Shown here piece by piece: positions 51,026-59,311 of a stretch of DNA of 64,000 nt. Each line of letters starts with the position of its first letter. Within the stretch, counting starts at the first letter, position 1. The stretch is taken from NCBI GenBank assembly GCA_943331445.1, contig CALQLO010000005.1, forward strand, positions 50,067 through 114,066, read 5' to 3'. The notes below the pieces were generated by a model. The model had not been told where the DNA came from and did no database searches. It saw nothing but the letters and a program-made list of their open reading frames with translations. The position numbers were made by a program, and so were the translations under genes. The stretch is from Akkermansia muciniphila (lineage in GTDB: Bacteria > Verrucomicrobiota > Verrucomicrobiia > Opitutales > UBA953).

Positions 51026-52846
51026 ATGACAAGTCGTTTGCATGATGTACCCACTGTCTCCTCTTGCGTAGCCCAGCTAATCGTCGACATCAGCACTTTG
51101 CCTGAAGCTCGACAGCATGAAATAGTAGCTGGACTGCTGACGGATGAAATAGTGCTGCCCCTAGAAGCGCTTCGCGCCCACCTCAAGGACGCGCCCGGAC
51201 GGGTTCCGCGTTATGCAGCCCTGATTGTTCGAGAGATGCCTTATTACCAGATTCTTAGGCACCTAGAGTGTGTAGACGGGGTAGACTTTTTCAAAAGGCA
51301 TGCCAATTCGATCATGGAATGTCTAGGCGGAGCCCGCGGATACTTCGCCTTTGCAGCATTGATGCATTTGCAGGGGGGAGAGCGCCCTGGAAAGGAAATG
51401 TTTGAACCTGTGATTGGGCCCGAAGTGGAGCCAAGGCCAATGCCAGAGGCGCACAAACTTGCGGAATTAGACCAGAAGATGTCCAGCGACCTTATTTCGG
51501 TCGGCTCGCTCCTGATCCGCGAAGAGCAAAAGTCTCTGCTTATTGCCCAGATGCGGGCGACGAAAGCTGAACAAGAACTTAAGGAAGCCCAACTGAAATG
51601 GAGCAAGACACAGGAGCGCATGACCTCCGAAGCACAACGGGCGAAAGCAAAGGCTGCAGAACAAGCGTTGGGCTCGGCTGATAAGTCGGCGCGAGCGGAA
51701 GTAGAGGCAGTCCAGCAGAAGCTAGATGCCGAGATAAAGGCACATGAGGGCGTTAAGGCCAAGCTGGCTATCGCTCAGGCTCGGCTGAAGGAAATCGAAG
51801 AACAGGGTGGCGCCACGCCGGAGCGGGTTGAGGAGATCCGCAAAGAAATCCAGCACGAAGCCGACCAGCGTATCGAAGACCAGCTATCCATCGCCGTACG
51901 ACCCTGGCTTTTCCGTATGCTCGAGATCGAGAAAGACCAGCACCACTACAAGGCGACGCAATCACTCTCATTGCAGGCGCTTTCTCATGCCAAGGAAGAG
52001 GTAGTGGCCTCCGATATTGTCGTCAGGTGGGAGCAGGATAGAGAACGCGCGCTAAAGGCATTAGAGATAGAAATGACAGAGCTGGACAACCTAATGATCC
52101 GCATAGCCAAGCCTTCTCCGGAGCTCTCAAGGATGCACAGCGAACTTCTGCAGGCTATGTTGACTTGTCGAAAGCAGCTAAACCCGACCAAGCCCCTCGG
52201 AGAAGTCGCCAAGGCGCTTATCGCAGGCCTCAAGAAGGTTAAAGATGAAGAGCTCGGGGATGCCGCCTATGCCGTACGCAAACTTGCGGAAAAGGGAGTC
52301 TTTCTTGGCCTGGAAGCCGAGACTTTACTCAAGATTGTGGATGGAGAGAAGCAGGCTCGCTACGACCTTGTTCACTTTAAGAAGTCAGTTCAGGGCCGGA
52401 TGATCCAGCGGCTCCATGCCGGCGAGCACGTTGATATTCTCATCGACGGTTATAACTACATGTTCACCGCGATTCAGCATTTTGGGGATAAGCTGAAGCT
52501 GAATAGGAACGCCGATGGCGATGCCGTTTTCGGTGAGGCGGGACGCGCCAAGCTTAACACATTACTTTTACCAGTCGCGGCGAAATTCCCCAATCTCGAG
52601 CTGCATGTGTTTTATGACGGCCTCGTGAAAGAGAACCGCCGTCCGCATGCCCGAATCTCTCTTTGGGAGCCGACCTATCAACGCTCCGGAAAGGGGCAGG
52701 CCGATGCGGAAATAGCCCACGTCGGCCTCAAGCGCATTCGTAAGGGCTCCATGGCTGTCGTTGTTACCAACGATAAGGTGGTGCAACTCTTCGCTGATCA
52801 CTTCCTAAGCGCCCGCGTATTTTCTGACTTCATAGCGACAGCATGA
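51026..52846 (+). CDS. Coiled-coil protein with C-terminal NYN ribonuclease domain
   Basis: A 606-residue protein. Residues 1-140 are a helical domain of unknown type, 150-290 a long Glu/Lys/Ala-rich coiled coil, 290-450 a second helical region, and from about 470 a NYN/PIN-like RNase domain of the YacP type. That domain has the acidic positions DILIDGYNYMF, HVFYDG, GQADAEIAH and VVVTNDKVVQ, which would bind metal and cut RNA. It is the first gene of an operon in which each gene overlaps the next; its TGA overlaps the following ATG by four bases. The coiled coil suggests oligomerisation. Activity is inferred from the intact acidic residues. Confidence 0.82.
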   Translation: MTSRLHDVPTVSSCVAQLIVDISTLPEARQHEIVAGLLTDEIVLPLEALRAHLKDAPGRVPRYAALIVREMPYYQILRHLECVDGVDFFKRHANSIMECLGGARGYFAFAALMHLQGGERPGKEMFEPVIGPEVEPRPMPEAHKLAELDQKMSSDLISVGSLLIREEQKSLLIAQMRATKAEQELKEAQLKWSKTQERMTSEAQRAKAKAAEQALGSADKSARAEVEAVQQKLDAEIKAHEGVKAKLAIAQARLKEIEEQGGATPERVEEIRKEIQHEADQRIEDQLSIAVRPWLFRMLEIEKDQHHYKATQSLSLQALSHAKEEVVASDIVVRWEQDRERALKALEIEMTELDNLMIRIAKPSPELSRMHSELLQAMLTCRKQLNPTKPLGEVAKALIAGLKKVKDEELGDAAYAVRKLAEKGVFLGLEAETLLKIVDGEKQARYDLVHFKKSVQGRMIQRLHAGEHVDILIDGYNYMFTAIQHFGDKLKLNRNADGDAVFGEAGRAKLNTLLLPVAAKFPNLELHVFYDGLVKENRRPHARISLWEPTYQRSGKGQADAEIAHVGLKRIRKGSMAVVVTNDKVVQLFADHFLSARVFSDFIATA

Positions 52847-54213
52847 GCGCCTTTTGCCGTAGAAGAGTCTGTGTGATGGGTGTGCCAGGAGTGGGCAAGA
52901 CGATGCTGTTGTCACTGGCAGGCCATGGTTTGGCCGGGTGGTCGTCACATGTCATGAGCGACATGCTCAAGGAGGCCGCATCGCGCTTCGGCGGAGCTAA
53001 GCCGGCTCAGCTCGACGTCCCGTCGCGACGTACTGCCAGGCAGCGTGTTTCCGAAGCACTACATCAATCCGCCCGAAAGGCGCGCCGTGGCTTACTTTGC
53101 GAAGGGCATATGGGGGGTGTTCCGGTCGAGGAACCGGAGAGGTTTTTCGAGACTGCCTTCACGGATCATGACAAGACCCTTTTCAACGAGGTGGTGCTGG
53201 TGGAGGCAGATCCAGACGTCGTGCTGCAGCGGCGAAAAGGGGAGGGGCTTTCTTTCGGGCAGTCCGAGCTAGACGCGGTCAAGGTGGAGATCGCGCGGGA
53301 GCGGGAGCACGCCGTCGACCTTTGTCGTGAGACCGGCGCTCGACTAAGGGTGATCGAGGCTAACCTTCCAGGCCGGGCGGTGGCTACGCTCAGAGGGTAC
53401 CTCCGCAATCCCGCAAGCGTTAGCGAGACCTACCCGATGTCTCATCGTCATTCTCTTGCGCGAGCCGCGAGGAAATACGCAAAGCAGGTCGAGGGTGAGG
53501 TTGTTTTCCTGTTCGATGCCGACGGCACCCTGTCCCCGGTGGATGTCAGTGAGGAGTTCATGAAGCATGCCGACGGCATGCCGAAGGACGGACCGGCGCA
53601 CAGCGCCATGCATAGGAACTTCAAGGAGCGCGGACGTAGTTACGCCTCCTATTTATATCATGAGATTTACCACCGCGACTTTTCAAAGGGGGGGGTCACG
53701 GCAATATGTAAGGCGGTTGCAGCAGACGCGAAGCTATTCCCCGGGGTCAAAGAGTGTCTCCTCGAGGCGCTCAAGGTCGGACGCGTTGCCATCCTGACGG
53801 CCGGTATTCCTGACATCTGGAAGATAGTGTTGGCCCGGGAAGGGATATGCGGCGTCGACATATTCGGCCTGGTGGACAAGGACGCCCGTTATGTCATGGA
53901 TGAACAGGGAAAGGAATGTTTCGCCCAGGAGGTACGACGTAAGGCCAGAAGGCTCATCGCTAGCGGCGATAGCGTCATCGACCTTGGGATGATGCGAGCA
54001 GCCGATGTCGCCTTCATCGTCGTCAAATGGCCTGATTTGACGAAGAAGGACGAGAAGAACATCGAGCCATCCGAGATAACAAAGATGATCATGATGTTAT
54101 CGAGACATCCCGCGGTGTACCGAATCAAGTCGAAGCCAGAGGTGTATGAGGTCATCGGACCTCCCTTTGCCATATGGGCTGACTTCGTCGCTCTATCCCT
54201 GGAGAACATATGA
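52843..54213 (+). CDS. Adenylate-kinase-like P-loop domain fused to HAD phosphatase
   Basis: A 456-residue two-domain protein. Residues 1-195 are a P-loop kinase domain with Walker A GVPGVGKT at about 14-21. It resembles archaeal adenylate kinase (AdkA): the SDMLKEAASRF helix, LLCEGHMGG and VVLVEADPDVVLQRR have clear counterparts there. Residues about 220-440 are a HAD phosphatase with motif I DADGT, motif II LTAG and motif IV GDSVIDLG. A kinase-then-HAD order recalls T4 polynucleotide kinase-phosphatase, but the kinase half is closer to AdkA. Nucleotide or RNA-end chemistry is therefore both possible. It overlaps both neighbours by four bases (ATGA). Confidence 0.8.
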   Translation: MSAFCRRRVCVMGVPGVGKTMLLSLAGHGLAGWSSHVMSDMLKEAASRFGGAKPAQLDVPSRRTARQRVSEALHQSARKARRGLLCEGHMGGVPVEEPERFFETAFTDHDKTLFNEVVLVEADPDVVLQRRKGEGLSFGQSELDAVKVEIAREREHAVDLCRETGARLRVIEANLPGRAVATLRGYLRNPASVSETYPMSHRHSLARAARKYAKQVEGEVVFLFDADGTLSPVDVSEEFMKHADGMPKDGPAHSAMHRNFKERGRSYASYLYHEIYHRDFSKGGVTAICKAVAADAKLFPGVKECLLEALKVGRVAILTAGIPDIWKIVLAREGICGVDIFGLVDKDARYVMDEQGKECFAQEVRRKARRLIASGDSVIDLGMMRAADVAFIVVKWPDLTKKDEKNIEPSEITKMIMMLSRHPAVYRIKSKPEVYEVIGPPFAIWADFVALSLENI

Positions 54214-54971
54214 AAATACCGCCCCATCTCCGTTCGCTGAAGCCCGGCATGGCCGAGAAGCTTGGGTATTACGTCTACCTGTATGTCGACCCGCGGGACG
54301 GGAAGGTGTTCTACATCGGGAAGGGCAAGGACGAGCGTTGCCTGGACCATCTGTTCGAAGATGACGACCACCCGAAGGTGAAGCGCATCCGGGAGATCTT
54401 CGCCGCCGGTCTAGAGCCGCGCATCGAGATTCTAGCGCATAGTATGGCTACATCTGAAGAAGCTTACCTCGTTGAGGCTGCGGCTATAGATCTGATTGGT
54501 CTCAAGGAACTCACGAACAAAGTGGTCGGCCACAATAGCCTAATTTACGGGCGGAAAAGCCTGAAGGAACTGGAGATATTTTACGCTTCCACCCCTGCAT
54601 CGATAGTAGATCCAGTCATGCTGATAACTATCAACCAACTTTACAGAAACGGCATGACAGCCCAGGAACTCTACGAGGCAACCCGAGGCGTCTGGGCGAA
54701 CCATGCATTTGAGCGTCTTGCGGGCGTAGGGCTAGTCTGCGCCGTTTTTGAGGGAATCGTGAAGGAAGTCTACAAACCGGAAGAATGGCGCCCAGCACGC
54801 GCGGATGGTTACGATACGCGAGCCCCGCTAATGCCCGAGGATATCAAAGGAAGAGTTGAGTTTGTCGGTAAGCTCGCACCGGAGGACATCCGTAAACGCT
54901 ATATCGACACCTCCGTCCGGGATTATCTCGGCAAGGGGAGCCAGAATCCCTGCAGATACGTTAACTGCTAA
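54210..54971 (+). CDS. LEM-3-like GIY-YIG nuclease
   Basis: A 253-residue protein. Residues about 15-100 form a GIY-YIG endonuclease domain of the LEM-3-like type: YYVYLYVDP, VFYIGKGKDERCLDH, and the later catalytic-type Glu in SEEAYLVEAAAI. The C-terminal half (about 125-200) contains NGMTAQELYEATRGVW and EGIVKEVYKPEEW, a pattern I associate with a PUA/EVE-like domain attached to such nucleases. It would cut DNA, or possibly RNA. It overlaps the preceding gene by four bases, and its TAA shares one base with the next ATG, so all are translated in series. Confidence 0.83.
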   Translation: MKIPPHLRSLKPGMAEKLGYYVYLYVDPRDGKVFYIGKGKDERCLDHLFEDDDHPKVKRIREIFAAGLEPRIEILAHSMATSEEAYLVEAAAIDLIGLKELTNKVVGHNSLIYGRKSLKELEIFYASTPASIVDPVMLITINQLYRNGMTAQELYEATRGVWANHAFERLAGVGLVCAVFEGIVKEVYKPEEWRPARADGYDTRAPLMPEDIKGRVEFVGKLAPEDIRKRYIDTSVRDYLGKGSQNPCRYVNC

Positions 54972-56182
54972 TGGACTTTTCCCAAGTACAGCGCGAACAC
55001 GTCGAGAAGGCCCTAGCTGATCTCGCCGCTGGTAGCTCGCCGATTGGGTTCAGGGACTCGACGACGTATGATGTCATCCATCAGGGGCGTCCGTATCCAC
55101 CGAAGCAGTTGATCGCTCTGGCGCTCAAGCACGCGACGGGTCGTGTGGTGACTGGGGATGACTTCGGAGGTGGAGAGGGCACGGCCTGTTTCCGTAGACT
55201 CCGCGGACTAGGTTTCCTGATCACCGAGAAGTTCGAGGGCCTATCCTCGGCTAAGCTATCCAAGCTCGAGTATTGGGTCGGCGTCACGGATCGGTCCTGG
55301 TTTGAATTCCATACAGCTAACCAGTCCGTGGAAGTGAACTTCTGGGCTCCGGGAGGCGAACGCAGCTTCGGTGCCATCCCCGAGGGCGGCCTCTTCCTGT
55401 TCAAACTAAAGTCTCCGGTGAATAAAGTCGTTGGCGGAGGTTGGTTCGTCCGCAGCACCACGTTGCCACTTGAACTCGCTTGGAAGGTCTACGGCCGAGG
55501 CAACGGCGCGGAGACGCAGTCAGTCTTTCGCGAGAACATCACGCGAATGCGCTCAAGGATGGGCAAGGAGACAGGTCCGAACGAGACCATCGGCTGCACA
55601 CTCCTCACGGACTGCTTCTGGCTTCCGGAGGGCCAGTGGATTGATCAGCCGGCGGATTGGTCGAACATCGTCCAGGGGAAGTGCTACGAGCCAGGGGAGG
55701 GCGAGGGTGCCAAGCTTTGGGCTCAGATCCAGGAACGCCTCAGGGCCCGCCCGATCACTCCCGGAGTCGAGCAGGAGCAGGACCGATACGGGAAGCCGTA
55801 CATGGCAAAGCCTCGCCTTGGACAGTCGGGGTTCCGGGTGGCCGTCCTGGATGCCTATGGCCGCCGTTGCGCCGTGACAGAAGAGAAGACCCTGCCAGTC
55901 CTGGAAGCCGCGCACATCCGACCATATGCGGATGGGGGAGGGCATGAGGTCGGCAACGGCCTACTGCTTCGCTCGGACTTCCATACCCTATTCGACGCCG
56001 GCTACCTGACCATCGACACCGACTACCGCCTCCTTGTCAGCAAGCGCCTCAAGGAAGAGTTCTCCAACGGGCGTCATTACTATGAACACCACGGCACCCG
56101 GGTTCCCAACCTGCCGACCCGCACCGATCTCCTCCCCTCCCGCCCAGCCATTGAGTGGCGGAATGCATGTTGGAAGGATTAG
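54971..56182 (+). CDS. ScoMcrA-like HNH endonuclease with PUA-like middle domain
   Basis: A 403-residue nuclease. Residues 1-80 resemble the ScoMcrA N-terminal head domain (HQGRPYPPKQLIALALKHATG, then DDFGGGEGTACFRRLRGLGF). Residues about 95-250 look like an EVE/PUA-like base-recognition domain (YWVGVTDRSWFEFH, NIVQGKCYEPGEG). The HNH nuclease is at about 290-350: RRCAVTEEKTLPVLEAAHIRPYADGG spread over 295-325, with the GNGLLLRSDFHTLFD end. This layout matches type IV, modification-dependent restriction enzymes. It is the last gene of the four-gene operon and faces the MazG-like gene tail to tail, 12 bases away. Confidence 0.85.
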   Translation: MDFSQVQREHVEKALADLAAGSSPIGFRDSTTYDVIHQGRPYPPKQLIALALKHATGRVVTGDDFGGGEGTACFRRLRGLGFLITEKFEGLSSAKLSKLEYWVGVTDRSWFEFHTANQSVEVNFWAPGGERSFGAIPEGGLFLFKLKSPVNKVVGGGWFVRSTTLPLELAWKVYGRGNGAETQSVFRENITRMRSRMGKETGPNETIGCTLLTDCFWLPEGQWIDQPADWSNIVQGKCYEPGEGEGAKLWAQIQERLRARPITPGVEQEQDRYGKPYMAKPRLGQSGFRVAVLDAYGRRCAVTEEKTLPVLEAAHIRPYADGGGHEVGNGLLLRSDFHTLFDAGYLTIDTDYRLLVSKRLKEEFSNGRHYYEHHGTRVPNLPTRTDLLPSRPAIEWRNACWKD

Positions 56183-56194
56183 GCCACAATATCG

Positions 56195-56524
56195 TCAGAG
56201 CTGATCATACTTGTCGGCGCGGCCCTTGGCTTTCTCGATGGGATACTTGAGGGCGTTCTGAGCTAGTTTGGCCCGGACTGCTGAGGGGATATCGATCTTG
56301 GCTTCGTGCGCCAGAAGGAGGGCGTAGACGAGAACGTCGGCAAGCTCTTCGCGGATCTTGGCCGGATCGGCCGACTTGGAGTCCTTCCAGAGAAAGCATT
56401 CCAGCAACTCGCTTGCCTCAATTGAAAGGCCGGCGGCCAAGTCTTTGGCATTATGGAACTGTGCCCAATCTCTGGCGTCGCGGAAGGCGAGGGCTTCATT
56501 CTGGAGCGCGGTTATGTCTGACAT
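56195..56524 (-). CDS. MazG-like nucleotide pyrophosphohydrolase
   Basis: A 109-residue all-alpha NTP pyrophosphohydrolase. The metal-binding pattern is intact: SIEASELLECFLW followed by REELADVLVYALLLAHE (ExxE...ExxD). These enzymes hydrolyse canonical, modified or damaged NTPs/dNTPs. ATG at 56524 gives the family N-terminus; the longer frame to 56632 would overlap the divergent helicase gene. It starts 50 bases from the DUF2075 gene start, so the two share a divergent promoter region and probably work together. Confidence 0.88.
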   Translation of the reverse strand: MSDITALQNEALAFRDARDWAQFHNAKDLAAGLSIEASELLECFLWKDSKSADPAKIREELADVLVYALLLAHEAKIDIPSAVRAKLAQNALKYPIEKAKGRADKYDQL

Positions 56525-56574
56525 AGATTTCTTAAATAGTTTGCGGTTTATATTAGCGATAAGAGTATTTCGGG
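56525..56574. promoter_or_regulatory. Compact divergent promoter between MazG-like and DUF2075 genes
   Basis: Fifty bases separate the two divergent starts, and the stretch is markedly AT-rich (TTTCTTAAATAGTTTGCGG, TTATATTAGCGATAAG). Both promoters must overlap here, so the two genes are probably expressed together. Confidence 0.5.
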
Positions 56575-58440
56575 ATGCTGCTTTATCAAGGAACATCCAA
56601 GGAGTTCGTGAGCGAGACGACCAAGAACGCAATCGTCGACAGGCTCGTCTCCTCGTTCAAGCGGCAGATGGGCTATGGTCCCTCTGAACCCGAGCGCCGT
56701 TCTTGGCAGAACTCCCTTCGCGCTATGGCTTTGGTCGTAAGCGAGTCGGGACTTAAGAATCATGGAGTAGGCATCGAATACCAGCTTCCAGGCTCATCCA
56801 AACGCCTCGACTTCATGATCACAGGTATGTCCGTAGATAAGAAGAAGGAGGCCGTGATCGTGGAACTGAAACAGTGGGAGAAGACAGAGCCTGGCGATGG
56901 CGATAAGGTCGTTACTTTTGTCGGCCAGCGCGAGCGCGACGTCCTTCATCCCTCGGTTCAGGTTGGTAACTACCGGCAGTACCTGTCTGATCAACTCGTT
57001 GCCCTTCATGAGGGCGAAACATCAATCCGCCTGAGTGCCTGCTCGTATTTGCACAACTACTCGCTCGAGAAAGAGGACCCACTCTTCGAGGAGAAGTTTA
57101 AGGCGGTCGTCGCAAAAAACCCTGTATTCAGCAAAGACGATGTCGATAAGTTGGTCGAGTACCTGAACGGCTTGATTCCAGTGGGCGACGATGGATCGGT
57201 CATCGACGAGGTCGTCCAGAGTAAGGCAAAGCCCAGCAAGAAGCTGCTTGATGAGATCCACCGAGTGGTGAAAGAGGATTCGCGCTACGTCCTGCTGGAC
57301 GAACAAATCATCGCCTACAACCGAATCGTAGCCGAAGTGAAGCGTTCAGCCAAGACGGGCGAGAAGGCCGCAGTCATTATCCGTGGAGGCCCTGGCACCG
57401 GGAAGTCCGTCATCGCACTCAATGTGATGGGTGAACTTTCGAAGCTTGGGCATAATACCCACTATGTCACCGGCTCCAAGGCTTTCACAGAAACTATCCG
57501 TAAGATTCTCGGTACGCGCGGAGCTCAGCAGGTGAAGTTCTTCAATAGCTACATGGCTGCAGAGGCTGGGGCGATTGACGTCATGGTTTGTGATGAGGCG
57601 CACCGCATCAGAAAGACCAGCAATAACATGTATACGAAGAAGGATAAGCGCTCGAACAAGAGTCAGTTGGAGGAGTTATTTGATGCGTCAAAGGTTGCGG
57701 TGTTCTTTATCGATGATCGACAGATTGTGAGGCCTGACGAGATTGGCTCTTCTGCGTTAATCGCAGAGTTTGCTAAATCTCATGGCATTCGCCTGTTCGA
57801 GTGCGATCTAACGGCACAGTTTAGATGTAACGGATCTGATGCCTTTATTAACTGGGTGAATCACACGCTTGCCATTGAAGTGACAGCCAATCCTTTCTGG
57901 GAGGCTTCGAACCCTTACGAGTTCAAGATTTTCGGTAGCCCCGAGGAGCTTGAGAAGGCAATCCACGCGAAGGTCGAAGAGAAGGCTACGGCTCGCATGT
58001 CTGCTGGATTCTGCTGGAAATGGTCCGACCCTGACTCGTCCGGTAACCTGCTAGACGATGTCGTCGTGGGAGATTGGAAGCGCCCCTGGGACGCAAAGCC
58101 AGGAGCCGGACGTTTGGCCAAGGGCATCCCGCCTGCCGCCCTGTGGGCGTATGACCCCAATGGCATTGGCCAGGTTGGTTGTGTCTATACCGCCCAAGGT
58201 TTCGAATTTGATTACATCGGGGTTATCATCGGCAAGGACCTAGTATATCGCTCCGATCAAGGTTGGGTCGGCGTCAAAGAAGAATCCTGCGACTCCATGG
58301 TCAAGCGCTCCAAGGACAAGTTCGTCGATCTCGTCAAAAACACCTATCGTGTCCTACTCACCCGCGGCATGAAGGGTTGCTATGTCTACTTCATGGACGA
58401 AGAAACCCGGAAGTTCTTCGAATCAAGAATCACAAAGTAA
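56575..58440 (+). CDS. PD-(D/E)XK nuclease - DUF2075 helicase fusion
   Basis: A 621-residue protein. The N-terminal 200 residues carry a nuclease-like pattern, RLDFMITG followed by AVIVELKQW, matching the D...ExK core of PD-(D/E)XK nucleases. From about 265 comes the DUF2075 (Schlafen-group-3-like) helicase ATPase: Walker A RGGPGTGKSV, Walker B MVCDEAH, the Q/sensor segment VFFIDDRQIV, TAQFRCNG and late VYTAQGFEFDYIG and YRVLLTRGMKG motifs. Such proteins are frequent in defence islands. The divergent MazG-like gene and the unknown gene four bases downstream are likely partners. Confidence 0.87.
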   Translation: MLLYQGTSKEFVSETTKNAIVDRLVSSFKRQMGYGPSEPERRSWQNSLRAMALVVSESGLKNHGVGIEYQLPGSSKRLDFMITGMSVDKKKEAVIVELKQWEKTEPGDGDKVVTFVGQRERDVLHPSVQVGNYRQYLSDQLVALHEGETSIRLSACSYLHNYSLEKEDPLFEEKFKAVVAKNPVFSKDDVDKLVEYLNGLIPVGDDGSVIDEVVQSKAKPSKKLLDEIHRVVKEDSRYVLLDEQIIAYNRIVAEVKRSAKTGEKAAVIIRGGPGTGKSVIALNVMGELSKLGHNTHYVTGSKAFTETIRKILGTRGAQQVKFFNSYMAAEAGAIDVMVCDEAHRIRKTSNNMYTKKDKRSNKSQLEELFDASKVAVFFIDDRQIVRPDEIGSSALIAEFAKSHGIRLFECDLTAQFRCNGSDAFINWVNHTLAIEVTANPFWEASNPYEFKIFGSPEELEKAIHAKVEEKATARMSAGFCWKWSDPDSSGNLLDDVVVGDWKRPWDAKPGAGRLAKGIPPAALWAYDPNGIGQVGCVYTAQGFEFDYIGVIIGKDLVYRSDQGWVGVKEESCDSMVKRSKDKFVDLVKNTYRVLLTRGMKGCYVYFMDEETRKFFESRITK

Positions 58441-58444
58441 TTTT

Positions 58445-59311
58445 ATGGCAAAATATGGAGGATTAACTGGGCCGGGTTCATATGGATTTCCAGGCTGGCC
58501 GAGTAAGTCGCATGGAGCGCCTTCTGGCGGCGGAAGACATAATGCGCTGCCAGGACAAGAAATCATCTTGGGCAATGGCTTTGGGCAGCAGTTCCCGAAA
58601 GGACTTCCTCGTCGCAACGAGATTGTGGATGGAAGGTGGCTGCTCCCGAATTTTTTGCGAATTTCTACTAGGGGATCAAAAGTCGCTAAAGCCCTTCTTT
58701 TTACTTTTCCCGAAAGCCGAGGAATGAAGCCCGCCGACTTTTTTGGACTAACTACGGAATGCCATCATGAGCCAACCCGGGAATGGTTAAACGGCGGATC
58801 CAGCCTCTTCCCGTTTGAATTAATCTATCATATAGCAAAGGCCGATGAGCCTGGTGCTATGTATGACCAGCTCATCCATTTTAACGGAGAGATGCCTTAC
58901 GTGCCCAGCCGACCGACTAGCATGGAGAATCCGGAAACATTTTTCCACTGGTTGCCTGGAGCGCCCGCATCTTCTTCGCCTGATCCACGAATCATCGACG
59001 AAAACCTAGTAGTAGGTGGTAAGCCTACGCTGGATACCTGCAGGATATCCGTCGAAGGATCCAACAATCTGCGAGCAATCTTCTTTGTTCATTGGGATGC
59101 CGGCGATGTTGTTTATGTGGTTGAGAATAATGGAGCTGTCTATGAGTACCCCGCATACTATATACCATTTTTCCTCATCCAACTCATGGCATATAGCGAT
59201 AAGCCTGGGGCGCTCTGCGAGGAGTATATTCACCGGAAATTCCCGATGAGCAACTCGATGAATATATTACCTAAAATGATACAGGAAATGTATCCTGGAG
59301 TGTGGCCTTGA
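58445..59311 (+). CDS. Unknown protein with Gly-rich N-terminus, 288 residues
   Basis: I do not recognise it. Residues 1-55 are rich in Gly, Pro and Ser (GGLTGPGSYGFPGWP, SGGGRHNALPG), like the low-complexity leader of secreted toxins or self-assembling proteins, but no cleavable signal is obvious. The remainder is a compact, aromatic-rich domain (ECHHEPTREWLNG, FFHWLPGAP, YYIPFFLIQLMAY). The ATG is only four bases after the DUF2075 stop, so it is probably co-translated. GC content is lower than in core genes, which suggests acquisition by transfer. Confidence 0.65.
   Translation: MAKYGGLTGPGSYGFPGWPSKSHGAPSGGGRHNALPGQEIILGNGFGQQFPKGLPRRNEIVDGRWLLPNFLRISTRGSKVAKALLFTFPESRGMKPADFFGLTTECHHEPTREWLNGGSSLFPFELIYHIAKADEPGAMYDQLIHFNGEMPYVPSRPTSMENPETFFHWLPGAPASSSPDPRIIDENLVVGGKPTLDTCRISVEGSNNLRAIFFVHWDAGDVVYVVENNGAVYEYPAYYIPFFLIQLMAYSDKPGALCEEYIHRKFPMSNSMNILPKMIQEMYPGVWP

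Noticed and set aside
44412..59311. Prophage or integrative element
   Set aside because: No integrase, capsid, terminase, portal or conjugation gene and no tRNA-based attachment site were found; the nucleases alone do not support a phage.
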